64,000 bases of DNA. Origin: Pseudoduganella buxea. GTDB taxonomy: Bacteria > Pseudomonadota > Gammaproteobacteria > Burkholderiales > Burkholderiaceae_D. This document shows positions 19,663 through 29,256 of this stretch, one piece after another. Within the stretch, counting starts at the first letter, position 1, and every line of letters begins with the position of its first letter. The position numbers and the translations under genes were made by a program. The stretch spans positions 1-64,000 of the forward strand of contig NZ_WNKZ01000023.1 in NCBI RefSeq assembly GCF_009720835.1. Direction: 5' to 3'. The notes beneath the pieces were generated by a model. That model ran no database searches. It worked only from the letters and a program-made list of their open reading frames with translations, and was not told the DNA's origin.

Positions 19663-19668
19663 GTATAC
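19663..19668. promoter_or_regulatory. GTATAC core in the hiuH-puuD gap
   Basis: The 187-base gap holds CGTATACAG around 19662-19670, resembling the centre of the GntR palindrome upstream of hiuH. Only the central 6-8 bases agree, so this is a weak second operator candidate for puuD. Confidence 0.25.
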
Positions 19669-19805
19669 AGTTGGATTGCGTCGCCGCGGAGCACACCGGA
19701 CCGGACACGGAAAAGTGGTTGCGATGTTTTGCCCCTCACAGAGCCCGCTGTGGTGAAGGGACTGTACGGCGTCATGCGCCGTGCTTCCTATATGTTTGAG
19801 GCTCT

Positions 19806-21053
19806 ATGGAAATGTACCTGCTTGACTGGGTCAACCTGCTGCTGCGGTGGACCCACGTAATCACGGCGATCGCCTGGATCGGCGCATCGTTCTACTTTGT
19901 CTTCCTCGACAACAGCCTGCACAAACCCACGGCGCCCGACCTGGTTGCCAAGGGCGTGGACGGCGAACTGTGGGCCGTGCACGGCGGCGGCTTCTACCAC
20001 CCGCAAAAATACCTGGTGGCCCCGAAGGCCATGCCGGACAACCTGCACTGGTTCTACTGGGAGAGCTACGCCACTTGGCTGTCCGGTTTCGGCCTGTTCA
20101 CGGTGCTGTACCTGTTCAATGCCGGTACCTTCATGGTCGACAAGAGCGTGCATGACTGGTCCGCCAGCGCCGCCGTCGGCAGCGCGCTGGCCTTCCTCGT
20201 CGTGTTCTGGCTGATCTACGACATCATCTGCCGCACCTTCGGCCGCAAGAAGAACGGTGACCTGATCGTCGGCGTCATCGTGTTCGGCTTCGTCGTCTTT
20301 GCCTCCTGGCTGGCCTGCCAGCTGTTCGCCGGTCGCGCCGCCTTCCTGCTGGTGGGTGCGATGTTGGCCACGGCGATGAGCGCCAACGTCTTCGTGTGGA
20401 TCATTCCAGGCCAGCGCAAGGTGGTGGCCCAGCTGAAGGCCGGCCAGCCGGTCGACCCGATCTACGGCTGGCGCGCCAAGCAGCGCAGCGTGCACAACAC
20501 CTACTTCACCCTGCCCGTGCTGATCGCCATGCTGTCGAATCACTACGGCTGGCTGTACGCCGGTGAGCACAACTGGGTCGTGCTGGTGCTGATGATGCTG
20601 GTCGGCGCGCTGATCCGCCACAGCTTCGTGGCCCGCCACAAGGCGCTGGTGCACGGCAAGCGGGTACCGTGGGAACACGCCGGTGCCGGCGTCCTCGTGC
20701 TGCTGGCACTGATCGTCTGGCTGGTACCGAAACCGGAACCGGTCGCCCCGGCCGAGGCCAGCGCGCCGGTGACGGCGCCGGCCGACGGCTCGGCCCCTGC
20801 CGCCGCCAACGGCGTTACGTTCGCCCAGGTCAAGACCATCGTCGACCAGCGCTGCGCCATGTGCCATTCGGCCCAGCTGCAAAGCAAGGGCATTGCCCTG
20901 GATACGCCGGCCCTCATCAAGCGTCACGCCCAGGGCTTGTACCAGCAGGCCGTGGTGCTCAAGCTGATGCCCCTCAATAACGCCACGCAGATCACCGCGG
21001 GCGAGCGCGACCTGCTCAAGCGCTGGTACGAGGAAGGCGCGACCGTGAACTGA
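19806..21053 (+). CDS. puuD: Membrane urate hydroxylase PuuD with C-terminal cytochrome c domain
   Basis: 415 residues. Roughly residues 1-310 are a multi-spanning membrane domain with the PuuD hallmarks LRWTHVITAIAWIGASFYF, HGGGFYHPQKY and LHWFYWESYATWL. A Pro/Ala-rich linker leads to a cytochrome c domain with the haem site CAMCH at 350-354. Known PuuD oxidises urate to 5-hydroxyisourate and passes electrons to the respiratory chain, without O2-derived H2O2. It starts the urate pathway completed by hiuH, uraD-allC and puuE nearby, and the permease follows 92 bases downstream. Confidence 0.95.
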   Translation: MEMYLLDWVNLLLRWTHVITAIAWIGASFYFVFLDNSLHKPTAPDLVAKGVDGELWAVHGGGFYHPQKYLVAPKAMPDNLHWFYWESYATWLSGFGLFTVLYLFNAGTFMVDKSVHDWSASAAVGSALAFLVVFWLIYDIICRTFGRKKNGDLIVGVIVFGFVVFASWLACQLFAGRAAFLLVGAMLATAMSANVFVWIIPGQRKVVAQLKAGQPVDPIYGWRAKQRSVHNTYFTLPVLIAMLSNHYGWLYAGEHNWVVLVLMMLVGALIRHSFVARHKALVHGKRVPWEHAGAGVLVLLALIVWLVPKPEPVAPAEASAPVTAPADGSAPAAANGVTFAQVKTIVDQRCAMCHSAQLQSKGIALDTPALIKRHAQGLYQQAVVLKLMPLNNATQITAGERDLLKRWYEEGATVN

Positions 21054-21145
21054 GTGTAGTCCGGAGCCCAGGGGCCCCGCGGAGGACAGGCAGCATGCAT
21101 TGATATGGTTTTTGAATCGCGTTCAATAACAATCAGGAGACAAGC

Positions 21146-22630
21146 ATGACCCACCACAGCGTCGACCCGGTCGACGAGCGCTTACCTCTCGGGCGCCTCA
21201 GTGCCCTGGGCCTCCAGCACGTGCTGGTGATGTACGCGGGCGCCATCGCGGTGCCCCTGATCGTCGGGCGGGCCCTGAAGCTGCCGCCCGAGCAGGTCAC
21301 GATGCTGATCTCGGCGGACCTGTTCTGCTGCGGCATCGTGACCCTGATCCAGTCGTTGGGCCTGTCGAAGTGGTTCGGCATCAAGCTGCCCGTGATGATG
21401 GGCGTGACCTTCGCCGCCGTCGGCCCGATGGTCGCCATCGCCAACGCCGTCCCCGGCGCGGCCGGGGCCCAGGCCATCTTCGGCGCCGGCATCGGCGCCG
21501 GCGTGCTGGCCATGCTGCTGGCTCCCTTGATGAGCCGGATGCTGCGCTACTTCCCGCCCGTCGTCACGGGCACCATCATCCTCATCATTGGCGTGAGCCT
21601 GATGCGCGTCGGCGTGGGCTGGGCCATGGGTGGGCCGGAATCGGCCGCGCAATCGGTCAACGTCGAAGCGCTGGTGCCGATGGTCGAGCAGGCCAGGGCG
21701 ACGGCCGCGGCGCTGCCGGCCGATGCCGCCGCGCCGATGAAACTGCCGGGGAAGATCCCGATGGTGGACAACCCGAACTACGGCGCGCTGGACAACCTGG
21801 GCATCGCCGCCTTCGTGTTGCTGTTTATCCTCGCGCTGGTCCGGTACGGCCGTGGCTTCATCTGCAATATCTCCGTGCTGCTGGGGATCGTGGCCGGCTG
21901 CGCGGTGGCCTACGCGATGGGCAAGATGACCTTTGCCAAGGTCGCCAACGCCCACTGGTTCGACATCGTCACGCCGTTCGCCTTCGGCATGCCCACGTTC
22001 GACCCGGTGATGATCCTCACGCTCACCGTCGTCATGGTGGTCGTGATGATCGAATCGGCCGGCATGTTCCTGGCCCTGTCTGACATGACGGGCAAGCAGC
22101 TCGACCAGAAGCAGCTGGCGGCGGGCCTGCGCACGGACGGCCTGGGCACGCTGCTGGGTGGCATCCTGAATACCTTCCCGCACACGAGCTTCTCGCAGAA
22201 CGTGGGCCTGGTGGCCGTCACGGGTGTTAAGAGCCGGTGGGTTTGCGTGGCCGGGGGCATCATCATGATCGTGCTGGGTATGCTGCCGAAGGTGGCGTCG
22301 GTGGTGGAAGCCATTCCCCAGTTCGTGCTGGGCGGCGCCGGCCTCGTCATGTTCGGCATGGTGGCGGCGGCGGGTATCCGCATCCTGACGCGGGTCGACT
22401 TCAAGGGCAACCGCTTCAACCTGTATATCGTCGCGCTGTCGATCGGCTTCGGCCTGATTCCGCTGGTGGCGCCGCGCTGGACCCAGCAGATGGCGCACAG
22501 CCTGCACCCGCTGCTGGAATCGGGCATCCTGCTGACGGCCATCGCCGCCGTCGTGCTGAACCTGTTCTTCAACGGCGCCGGCGAGGAAGTGGCCGAAGCG
22601 CACGAGGAAGTGGCGATGTCGGGCGCTTGA
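21146..22630 (+). CDS. NCS2 nucleobase:cation symporter (urate/xanthine permease)
   Basis: 494 residues, polytopic, NAT/NCS2 family. N-terminal LGLQHVLVMYAGAIAVPLI and the family signature in ILNTFPHTSFSQNVGLV are present, plus MIESAGMFLALSDMTGK. Members take up xanthine or urate with a proton. Adjacent puuD and the rest of the urate pathway favour urate, possibly xanthine as well. A long hydrophilic insertion around residues 170-210 separates two membrane blocks. AGGAGA precedes the ATG. An intrinsic terminator follows. Confidence 0.92.
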   Translation: MTHHSVDPVDERLPLGRLSALGLQHVLVMYAGAIAVPLIVGRALKLPPEQVTMLISADLFCCGIVTLIQSLGLSKWFGIKLPVMMGVTFAAVGPMVAIANAVPGAAGAQAIFGAGIGAGVLAMLLAPLMSRMLRYFPPVVTGTIILIIGVSLMRVGVGWAMGGPESAAQSVNVEALVPMVEQARATAAALPADAAAPMKLPGKIPMVDNPNYGALDNLGIAAFVLLFILALVRYGRGFICNISVLLGIVAGCAVAYAMGKMTFAKVANAHWFDIVTPFAFGMPTFDPVMILTLTVVMVVVMIESAGMFLALSDMTGKQLDQKQLAAGLRTDGLGTLLGGILNTFPHTSFSQNVGLVAVTGVKSRWVCVAGGIIMIVLGMLPKVASVVEAIPQFVLGGAGLVMFGMVAAAGIRILTRVDFKGNRFNLYIVALSIGFGLIPLVAPRWTQQMAHSLHPLLESGILLTAIAAVVLNLFFNGAGEEVAEAHEEVAMSGA

Positions 22631-22641
22631 CGTCAAGCGCC
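22622..22641. repeat. Perfect 20-base palindrome over the permease stop codon
   Basis: GGCGCTTGACGTCAAGCGCC is a perfect dyad spanning the TGA of the NCS2 permease. It could be an mRNA-end hairpin or a protein site. It is distinct from the terminator 12 bases on. Confidence 0.5.
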
Positions 22642-22653
22642 GGGGTGGAGGAG

Positions 22654-22676
22654 GGCGGGCGCGAGCCCGCCTTTTT
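22654..22676 (+). terminator. Intrinsic terminator after the NCS2 permease
   Basis: Stem GGCGGGC / GCCCGCC (22654-22660, 22665-22671) with loop GCGA and TTTTT. It ends the rightward urate genes before the convergent Gfo/Idh gene. Confidence 0.88.
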
Positions 22677-22690
22677 CGTTAACGCCGCCT

Positions 22691-23848
22691 TTACAGCGCC
22701 GTCCAGCGCGACCCGGCGGCATGGCTGGCCAGTACCGCATCGATGAAACGCATGCCCGCCACGCCATCGATCACGGTCGGCAAATCCTTCGCTGCATCCG
22801 GAAGCGGCAGCCCCGCCTGCACCGCGTGGATGCAGGCCGCCGCATCCCGGTACAGCTGGGCGAACGCTTCCAGGTAGCCTTCCGGGTGACCGGCCGGCAC
22901 ACGGGTCGCGTGGGACGCGGCGGCGCCGCCAACCCGGCCGCGCGTGAGCCGCTGGGCCGTGCCGCCCTGAGGTGTCAGCCACAGTTCATTCGGATTCTCC
23001 TGGTCGAAGGCGATGCTGGCCTTGCTGCCGAAGACGCGCAGCTTCAAGGCATTCTCGCAGCCCGTCGCCATCTGGCTGGACCACAGCATGCCGCGCGCAC
23101 CGTTCGGGTAGCGCAGCATCACCTGCACGTGGTCGTCCAGCACCCGCTCCGGCGTAAACGAGTGAAGTTCCGCCAGCAGCTCGCCAGGCTGGATACCGCT
23201 GACGAAGCCGGCCAGGTGGAAGGCATGGGTGCCGATATCGCTGGTGCAGCCAGTGGGGCCGGCGCGCCGGGGATCGTTGTGCCAGTCGTTCGCCTGGAAG
23301 TGGGCACCTTGCTTGTCCGCCTCGGCCATCCAGTCCTGCGCATACTCGACGTGCACCAGGCGCACGTCGCCGATGGCGCCGGCGGCCACCAGTTCGCGCG
23401 CATGCCGCACCATCGGGTAACCGCTGTAGGTATGCGTCAGGGCGAAGACGCGATTGCGTTCCCGCGCGAGGCGCGCCAGCGCTTCGCCTTCGGCCAGCGA
23501 AATGGCCAGGGGCTTGTCGCAGATGACGTGGATGCCTGCCTCCAGGAAGGCGGTGGCCACCGGCGCGTGCAGGTGATTCGGCGTGACGATGGCCACGACG
23601 TCGATACCGTCCGGGCGCGCCGCTTCCAGCCGGGCCATTTCACGGTAGTCCGTGTAGCTGCGCGACGGCTCGAAGCGCAGGGCCGCGCCGCTGGCCAGCG
23701 CCCGATCCGGATTGCCGGACAGGGCGCCGGCCACCACCTCGTAGCAGTCGTCCAGCCGCGCGGCGATGCGGTGCACCGCGCCGATAAAGGCGCCGTCGCC
23801 ACCGCCCACCATGCCCAGGCGCAGCCTGCGGGGTACCTGATTGCTCAT
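22691..23848 (-). CDS. Gfo/Idh/MocA-family NAD(P)-dependent oxidoreductase
   Basis: 385 residues. N-terminal Rossmann domain with LGMVGGGDGAFIGAVHR, then the family motif HVICDKPLAIS (catalytic-type Lys) and the C-terminal domain with GCTSDIGTHAFHLAGFVSG. Members oxidise or reduce sugars, inositols and keto-sugars at single hydroxyls. It is the last gene of the leftward sugar locus, 15 bases after an isomerase gene. With the GMC enzyme and DUF1080 protein of the same locus, interconversion of a 3-keto sugar is plausible but inferred. Confidence 0.9.
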   Translation of the reverse strand: MSNQVPRRLRLGMVGGGDGAFIGAVHRIAARLDDCYEVVAGALSGNPDRALASGAALRFEPSRSYTDYREMARLEAARPDGIDVVAIVTPNHLHAPVATAFLEAGIHVICDKPLAISLAEGEALARLARERNRVFALTHTYSGYPMVRHARELVAAGAIGDVRLVHVEYAQDWMAEADKQGAHFQANDWHNDPRRAGPTGCTSDIGTHAFHLAGFVSGIQPGELLAELHSFTPERVLDDHVQVMLRYPNGARGMLWSSQMATGCENALKLRVFGSKASIAFDQENPNELWLTPQGGTAQRLTRGRVGGAAASHATRVPAGHPEGYLEAFAQLYRDAAACIHAVQAGLPLPDAAKDLPTVIDGVAGMRFIDAVLASHAAGSRWTAL

Positions 23849-23863
23849 GTTCTTCCTCTTGTC

Positions 23864-24916
23864 CTATTGAATTCCCATCAGCTGGCGCAGCGCCGCCCCG
23901 TCCACGCCGCTGCCGGCAAAATCGTCGAAGGCCCGGTCGGCCACGCGGATGATGTGCCGCCCGATGAACTCCGCGCCCTCGCGCGCGCCGGCTTCGGGGT
24001 GTTTCAGGCAGCACTCCCATTCGAGCACGGCCCAGCCGGCGTAATCATACTGCGCCAGCTTCGAGAAGATGGCGGTGAAGTCGATCTGGCCGTCGCCGGG
24101 CGAGCGGAAACGGCCGGCACGTTCCAGCCAGCTGCCGTAGCCGCCGTACACGCCCTGGCGTCCGTCCGGGCGGAATTCCGCATCCTTGACGTGGAAGGCC
24201 TTGATGCGAGCGTGGTAAAGGTCGATGAACCGCAGGTAGTCGAGCTGCTGCAGCAGGAAGTGGCTGGGGTCGTACAGGATATTGGCGCGGCGGTGGCCGC
24301 CCACGGCGTTCAGGAAGCGCTCGAAGCTGACGCCGTCATGCAGGTCCTCGCCCGGGTGCAGCTCGTAGCACACGTCCACGCCGGCTTCGTCGAAGGCATC
24401 GAGGATCGGGTGCCAGCGCCGTGCCAGTTCGGCGAAGGCTTCCTCGACCAGGCCGGCCGGCCGCTGCGGCCATGGATACAGGTAAGGCCAGGCCAGCGCG
24501 CCGGAAAAGGTGGCGTGCGTGGCCAGCCCGAGACGGTGCGAGGCCCGGGCGGCCGCCTTCAGCTGGCCTACTGCCCACTGCTGGCGTGCGGCCGGGTCGC
24601 CCCGCAGCGGCACCGGGGCGAAGCCGTCGAACAGCTGGTCGTAGGCGGGGTGCACGGCCACCAGCTGCCCCTGCAGGTGGGTCGACAGTTCCGTGATCGC
24701 CAGGCCGTGGCCGGCCAGCATGCCGGCGATATCGTCGCAGTACGCCTGGCTGTCGGCCGCCACGTCCACGTCGAACAGGCGCTTGTCGGTGGGCAGCTGG
24801 ATGCCCCGGTAGCCCAGCGAGGCGGCCCAGCCGGCCAGGTGCTCGAGCGTGTCGAACGGCGCCTTGTCGCCGATGAACTGGGCCAGGAAGATGGCCGGTC
24901 CCTTGATGGTCCGCAT
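23864..24916 (-). CDS. Cytoplasmic sugar (phosphate) isomerase/epimerase, AP-endonuclease-2 TIM barrel
   Basis: 350 residues, no signal peptide. TIM-barrel family features include YRGIQLPTDKRLFD, ELHPGEDLHDG, NILYDPSHFLLQ (metal Asp/His), IKAFHVKDAEF and VLEWECC (C-terminal metal Glu). These enzymes isomerise sugars or keto-sugars with a divalent metal. It lies between the ABC binding protein and the Gfo/Idh gene with short gaps, so it is part of the same operon. The substrate is unknown; a keto-glucose or related sugar is suggested by context. Confidence 0.87.
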   Translation of the reverse strand: MRTIKGPAIFLAQFIGDKAPFDTLEHLAGWAASLGYRGIQLPTDKRLFDVDVAADSQAYCDDIAGMLAGHGLAITELSTHLQGQLVAVHPAYDQLFDGFAPVPLRGDPAARQQWAVGQLKAAARASHRLGLATHATFSGALAWPYLYPWPQRPAGLVEEAFAELARRWHPILDAFDEAGVDVCYELHPGEDLHDGVSFERFLNAVGGHRRANILYDPSHFLLQQLDYLRFIDLYHARIKAFHVKDAEFRPDGRQGVYGGYGSWLERAGRFRSPGDGQIDFTAIFSKLAQYDYAGWAVLEWECCLKHPEAGAREGAEFIGRHIIRVADRAFDDFAGSGVDGAALRQLMGIQ

Positions 24917-24923
24917 GGCGTGC

Positions 24924-25868
24924 TCAGTAAGGCGAATCGGGGAAGTAGAACTGCTGGGCGTTGGCCCGCGTGATCAGCACGGACGGGATGATGGTCCGCG
25001 CGGGCAGGGCCTCGCCCTTCAGGCGTGCGCTAGCCGTCATCCTGATGGCGTCGTAGATGAACTTCGGCGAGTACGACACATTGGCCTGCACCAGCGGATC
25101 GCCGTCGATGACCTTTTTCACCGCGAACTTGGCGCCGGCGCCGCCGAACACTTCCTTGATGTCGGTGCGCCTGGCCTGGCCGATGGCCTTGATGGCGCCG
25201 ATGGCCATGTCGTCGTCGGCCGCCCACACGGCGTCGATCTGCTTGAAGCGGGTCAGGTAGTCCTGCATCACCTTGAAGGCATCGTCCCGGTTCCAGTTGC
25301 CGTATTTCGCGTCCAGCAGCTTGATGCCCGGGTGTTTCTTCATCTCGGCCTCGAAGGCCGTCACGCGCTCGTTGTCGATGGTGCTGGGCATGCCGCGCAG
25401 GATCACGAGATTGCCCTTGCCGTTCAGCTTTTTCGCCAGGTACTCGGCCGGCAGCCGCCCGAAGGCCGTGTTGTCGCCGGCGACGTAGGCATTCTGCGCG
25501 GCCGGGTTGGCCAGGCCCCGGTCGACCACCGTCACGTAGACGCCCTTGTTCTTCAGCTGCGCCACGGGCTGCGTCAGCGAGCTCGATTCCAGCGGCAGGA
25601 TCACCAGCGCATTGATCCGGTTCACGGCCAGCAGGTCCTGCACCTGGTTGGCCTGCTCGGGCGTGCTGGCGGCCGTCTTGACGATGATCTTCAAGCCCGG
25701 GTTGGCCGCCTCCAGTTCGCGCCTGGCCTGGTTGGCCCACCACACGATGCCCCCGGTGAAGCCATGGGTGGCGGTGGGAATGGCCACGCCCAGCGTGACT
25801 TTTTCGGCGGCCAGGGCACCGGTGGCGGCGCAGGCCAGCAGGCAGGCGGCCAGTGTTTTCAATTGCAT
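24924..25868 (-). CDS. Sugar ABC transporter periplasmic binding protein (RbsB-like)
   Basis: 314 residues with a signal peptide ([20 protein letters not shown], cleavage before AEK). Type-I periplasmic binding fold: [42 protein letters not shown] and [16 protein letters not shown]. It would capture a sugar and deliver it to the permease/ATPase encoded upstream. It lies 24 bases past the permease gene end. The sugar is not identifiable from sequence. Confidence 0.92.
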   Translation of the reverse strand: MQLKTLAACLLACAATGALAAEKVTLGVAIPTATHGFTGGIVWWANQARRELEAANPGLKIIVKTAASTPEQANQVQDLLAVNRINALVILPLESSSLTQPVAQLKNKGVYVTVVDRGLANPAAQNAYVAGDNTAFGRLPAEYLAKKLNGKGNLVILRGMPSTIDNERVTAFEAEMKKHPGIKLLDAKYGNWNRDDAFKVMQDYLTRFKQIDAVWAADDDMAIGAIKAIGQARRTDIKEVFGGAGAKFAVKKVIDGDPLVQANVSYSPKFIYDAIRMTASARLKGEALPARTIIPSVLITRANAQQFYFPDSPY

Positions 25869-25892
25869 GTCGGTCCTCGTTGGATTGAATGT

Positions 25893-26883
25893 TCAGCGGC
25901 GGCCGCGCTGCAGGTAGGCCACCGCGACGATCACCACGCCCTGCACGGCGGCGTTCAGGTGCACGCTGATGATGCTGGTCAGGTTCAGGATATTGCCAAT
26001 CACGGACAGCAGGATGGCACCGACGACGGTGCCGACGATGCGCCCGGAACCGCCCCGCAGCGACGTGCCGCCCACGACGACGGCGGCAATGGCTTCGAGC
26101 TCTCACAGGATGCCCGTGGTCGGCGTGGCCGAGCCCAGGCGCGGCACGTACAGGATCGTGGCCAGCGCCACGCACACGCCCAGCAGCAGGTAGGTGAGCA
26201 GCTTGACCCGGTCGACGCGGATGGCGGCGTAACGCGCCACCTGTTCGTTCGAGCCGATCGCCTGGACGTGCTGGCCGAAGGCCGTGCGGTTCAGGATCAC
26301 GACGCCGGCCAGCGCCACCAGCGCGAAGACCCAGACGGGAACCGGCACGCCCAGCAAGCTGCCGTAGTACACGGGGCCATAGGCTTCGGACAGGTTGAAG
26401 TCCAGGGTCAGTGCGCCGCCGTCGGACAGCCATGTCAGCACGGCGCGGAAAATGCCCAGGGTGCCCAGGGTCACGATGAACGCCTCGATCCGTCCGTGCG
26501 TGACGAGCAGGCCGTGCGCCAATCCGGAAGCGGCGCCCAGTCCCAGTGCCAGCGCGATGCCGAGCGCGATGATGGCCGACGCCCCGGGCGGCGCGGCGCT
26601 TGAGGCCAGCGCATTCATTGCCACGATCATCACGCCGGCGATCAGCGCCGCCAGCGAACCGACGGACAGGTCGATGCCGCCGGAGACGATGACGAAGGTC
26701 ATGCCGACGGCGATGATGCCGATGAAGGCCGTGCGGGTCAGCACGTTGAGCAGGTTGTCGACGGTGGCGAAGTCCGGATTGAGCAGGGCGCCGGCGATGC
26801 ACAGCAGGACCAGGGCGACGGGCGGGCCGATGCCGCGCAGGCGGTGCAGCGCGGGCAGCGTGAGCGGTGCTTTGCCGGACAAA

Positions 26884-26906
<23 letters not shown>
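25893..26906 (-). pseudogene. Sugar ABC transporter permease (RbsC-like) interrupted by an in-frame TGA
   Basis: Read through, the frame is 337 codons long, normal for RbsC-type permeases. Codons 1-267 are a typical permease start ([20 protein letters not shown] is the family motif). Codon 268 is TGA (26103-26105); the same frame then continues with [18 protein letters not shown], the conserved block expected next, to a stop at 25893. One base change (for example TGG to TGA) explains it. The product would lose about 69 C-terminal residues. Genuine nonsense mutation, strain variant or sequencing error are all possible. The start overlaps the ATPase gene by 23 bases. Confidence 0.85.
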
Positions 26907-28371
<1,465 letters not shown>

Positions 28372-28391
28372 ACTGAATGCTCCATCGACTG

Positions 28392-29234
28392 TTACTGGGC
28401 AGGAAGCGTGGCCAGGACGGCCTGCAGTCCCTTCAGCGACGCGGCCACGGCTTCCAGCTGGCCCATGCCGTTCGGGTATTCCTCCTGCTCGATGATGATC
28501 CAGTCGGTGCCGCCTTCCTGGCGCACGGCGCGGGTCAGGCCGGCCCAGTCGGTGCGGTCCTGGCCGATGATGGGCGTGCCGCTGGTGCCGGCCGCGAACT
28601 TGGCCTTGTAGTGGGTGCTGACGGTGCGGCCCGGGTAGCGCCGCACGTAGGCCGCCGGGTCCTTGCCGGCATACGTCGTCCAGCCCACGTCCTGCTGCAG
28701 GATGGCGGCGGCCGGCGTGCCGCGCGCGATGACGTCCCACGGCGTCTCACCGACCTTGCCGGCGAATTCCTCGGCGTGGTTGTGGTAGCCGATGCGCATG
28801 CCCTTGCCGGCCAGGCGAGCCGCCAGCGCGGTGAGTTCCTTGCTCATCGCGGCGCTGCCCGCCGTGCTGGCGCCGCGCTTGTCCATGGCGATGATCAGGT
28901 TGGTGCAGCCCAGCGTCTTGTAGAACGCCGTCGTGGCCTCGAAGCGCGCGTCGGCCAGGGCGTCGAAGCCCAGATGGGCGCCGGCACAGCGCAGGCCTTG
29001 CCCGTCGAGGAAAGCCTTCAGGCCCCCCGGGTCGTCCTTGTACGGTCCGAATTCGCCGGCGAACTCCACGCCCTGGAAGCCCAGCTGGCCGATCTTCGCC
29101 AGCGTACCCTTGAAGTCCTGCCGGATCTCGTCCTTGACGGACCACAGCTGCACGCCCAGGCGCGGGGCGGCCGGTGCCGCATGGGTGGTGGCGGCCGCCA
29201 GCATCAGCCAGGCCAGCGCTAAAGTCTTCTTCAT
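28392..29234 (-). CDS. Exported sugar isomerase/epimerase-like TIM-barrel protein
   Basis: 280 residues. The ATG at 29234 (GGAG 5 bases upstream) starts a signal peptide, MKKTLALAWLMLAAATTHA, then APAAPRLGVQLWSVKDEI. The body is the AP-endonuclease-2/xylose-isomerase-like barrel: FQGVEFAGEFG, MRIGYHNHAEEF, QQDVGWTTYAGKD, and IIIEQEEY near the end. Periplasmic members are often found with DUF1080 proteins and GMC or Gfo/Idh oxidoreductases, where they are proposed to act on 3-keto-glycosides. The substrate is inferred only. It sits 22 bases after the GMC gene. Confidence 0.88.
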   Translation of the reverse strand: MKKTLALAWLMLAAATTHAAPAAPRLGVQLWSVKDEIRQDFKGTLAKIGQLGFQGVEFAGEFGPYKDDPGGLKAFLDGQGLRCAGAHLGFDALADARFEATTAFYKTLGCTNLIIAMDKRGASTAGSAAMSKELTALAARLAGKGMRIGYHNHAEEFAGKVGETPWDVIARGTPAAAILQQDVGWTTYAGKDPAAYVRRYPGRTVSTHYKAKFAAGTSGTPIIGQDRTDWAGLTRAVRQEGGTDWIIIEQEEYPNGMGQLEAVAASLKGLQAVLATLPAQ

Positions 29235-29256
29235 TGCGTCTCCGTCTCCGTTCGAA

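Noticed and set aside
21182..22636. 484-codon minus-strand frame opposite the NCS2 permease
   Set aside because: Asp/His/Gln/Arg-rich without motif; antisense to a clear permease.
26103..26105. Selenocysteine or programmed readthrough at the permease TGA
   Set aside because: No SECIS-like hairpin is obvious, permeases of this family are not selenoproteins and the position normally holds an ordinary residue. Mutation or base error is simpler.
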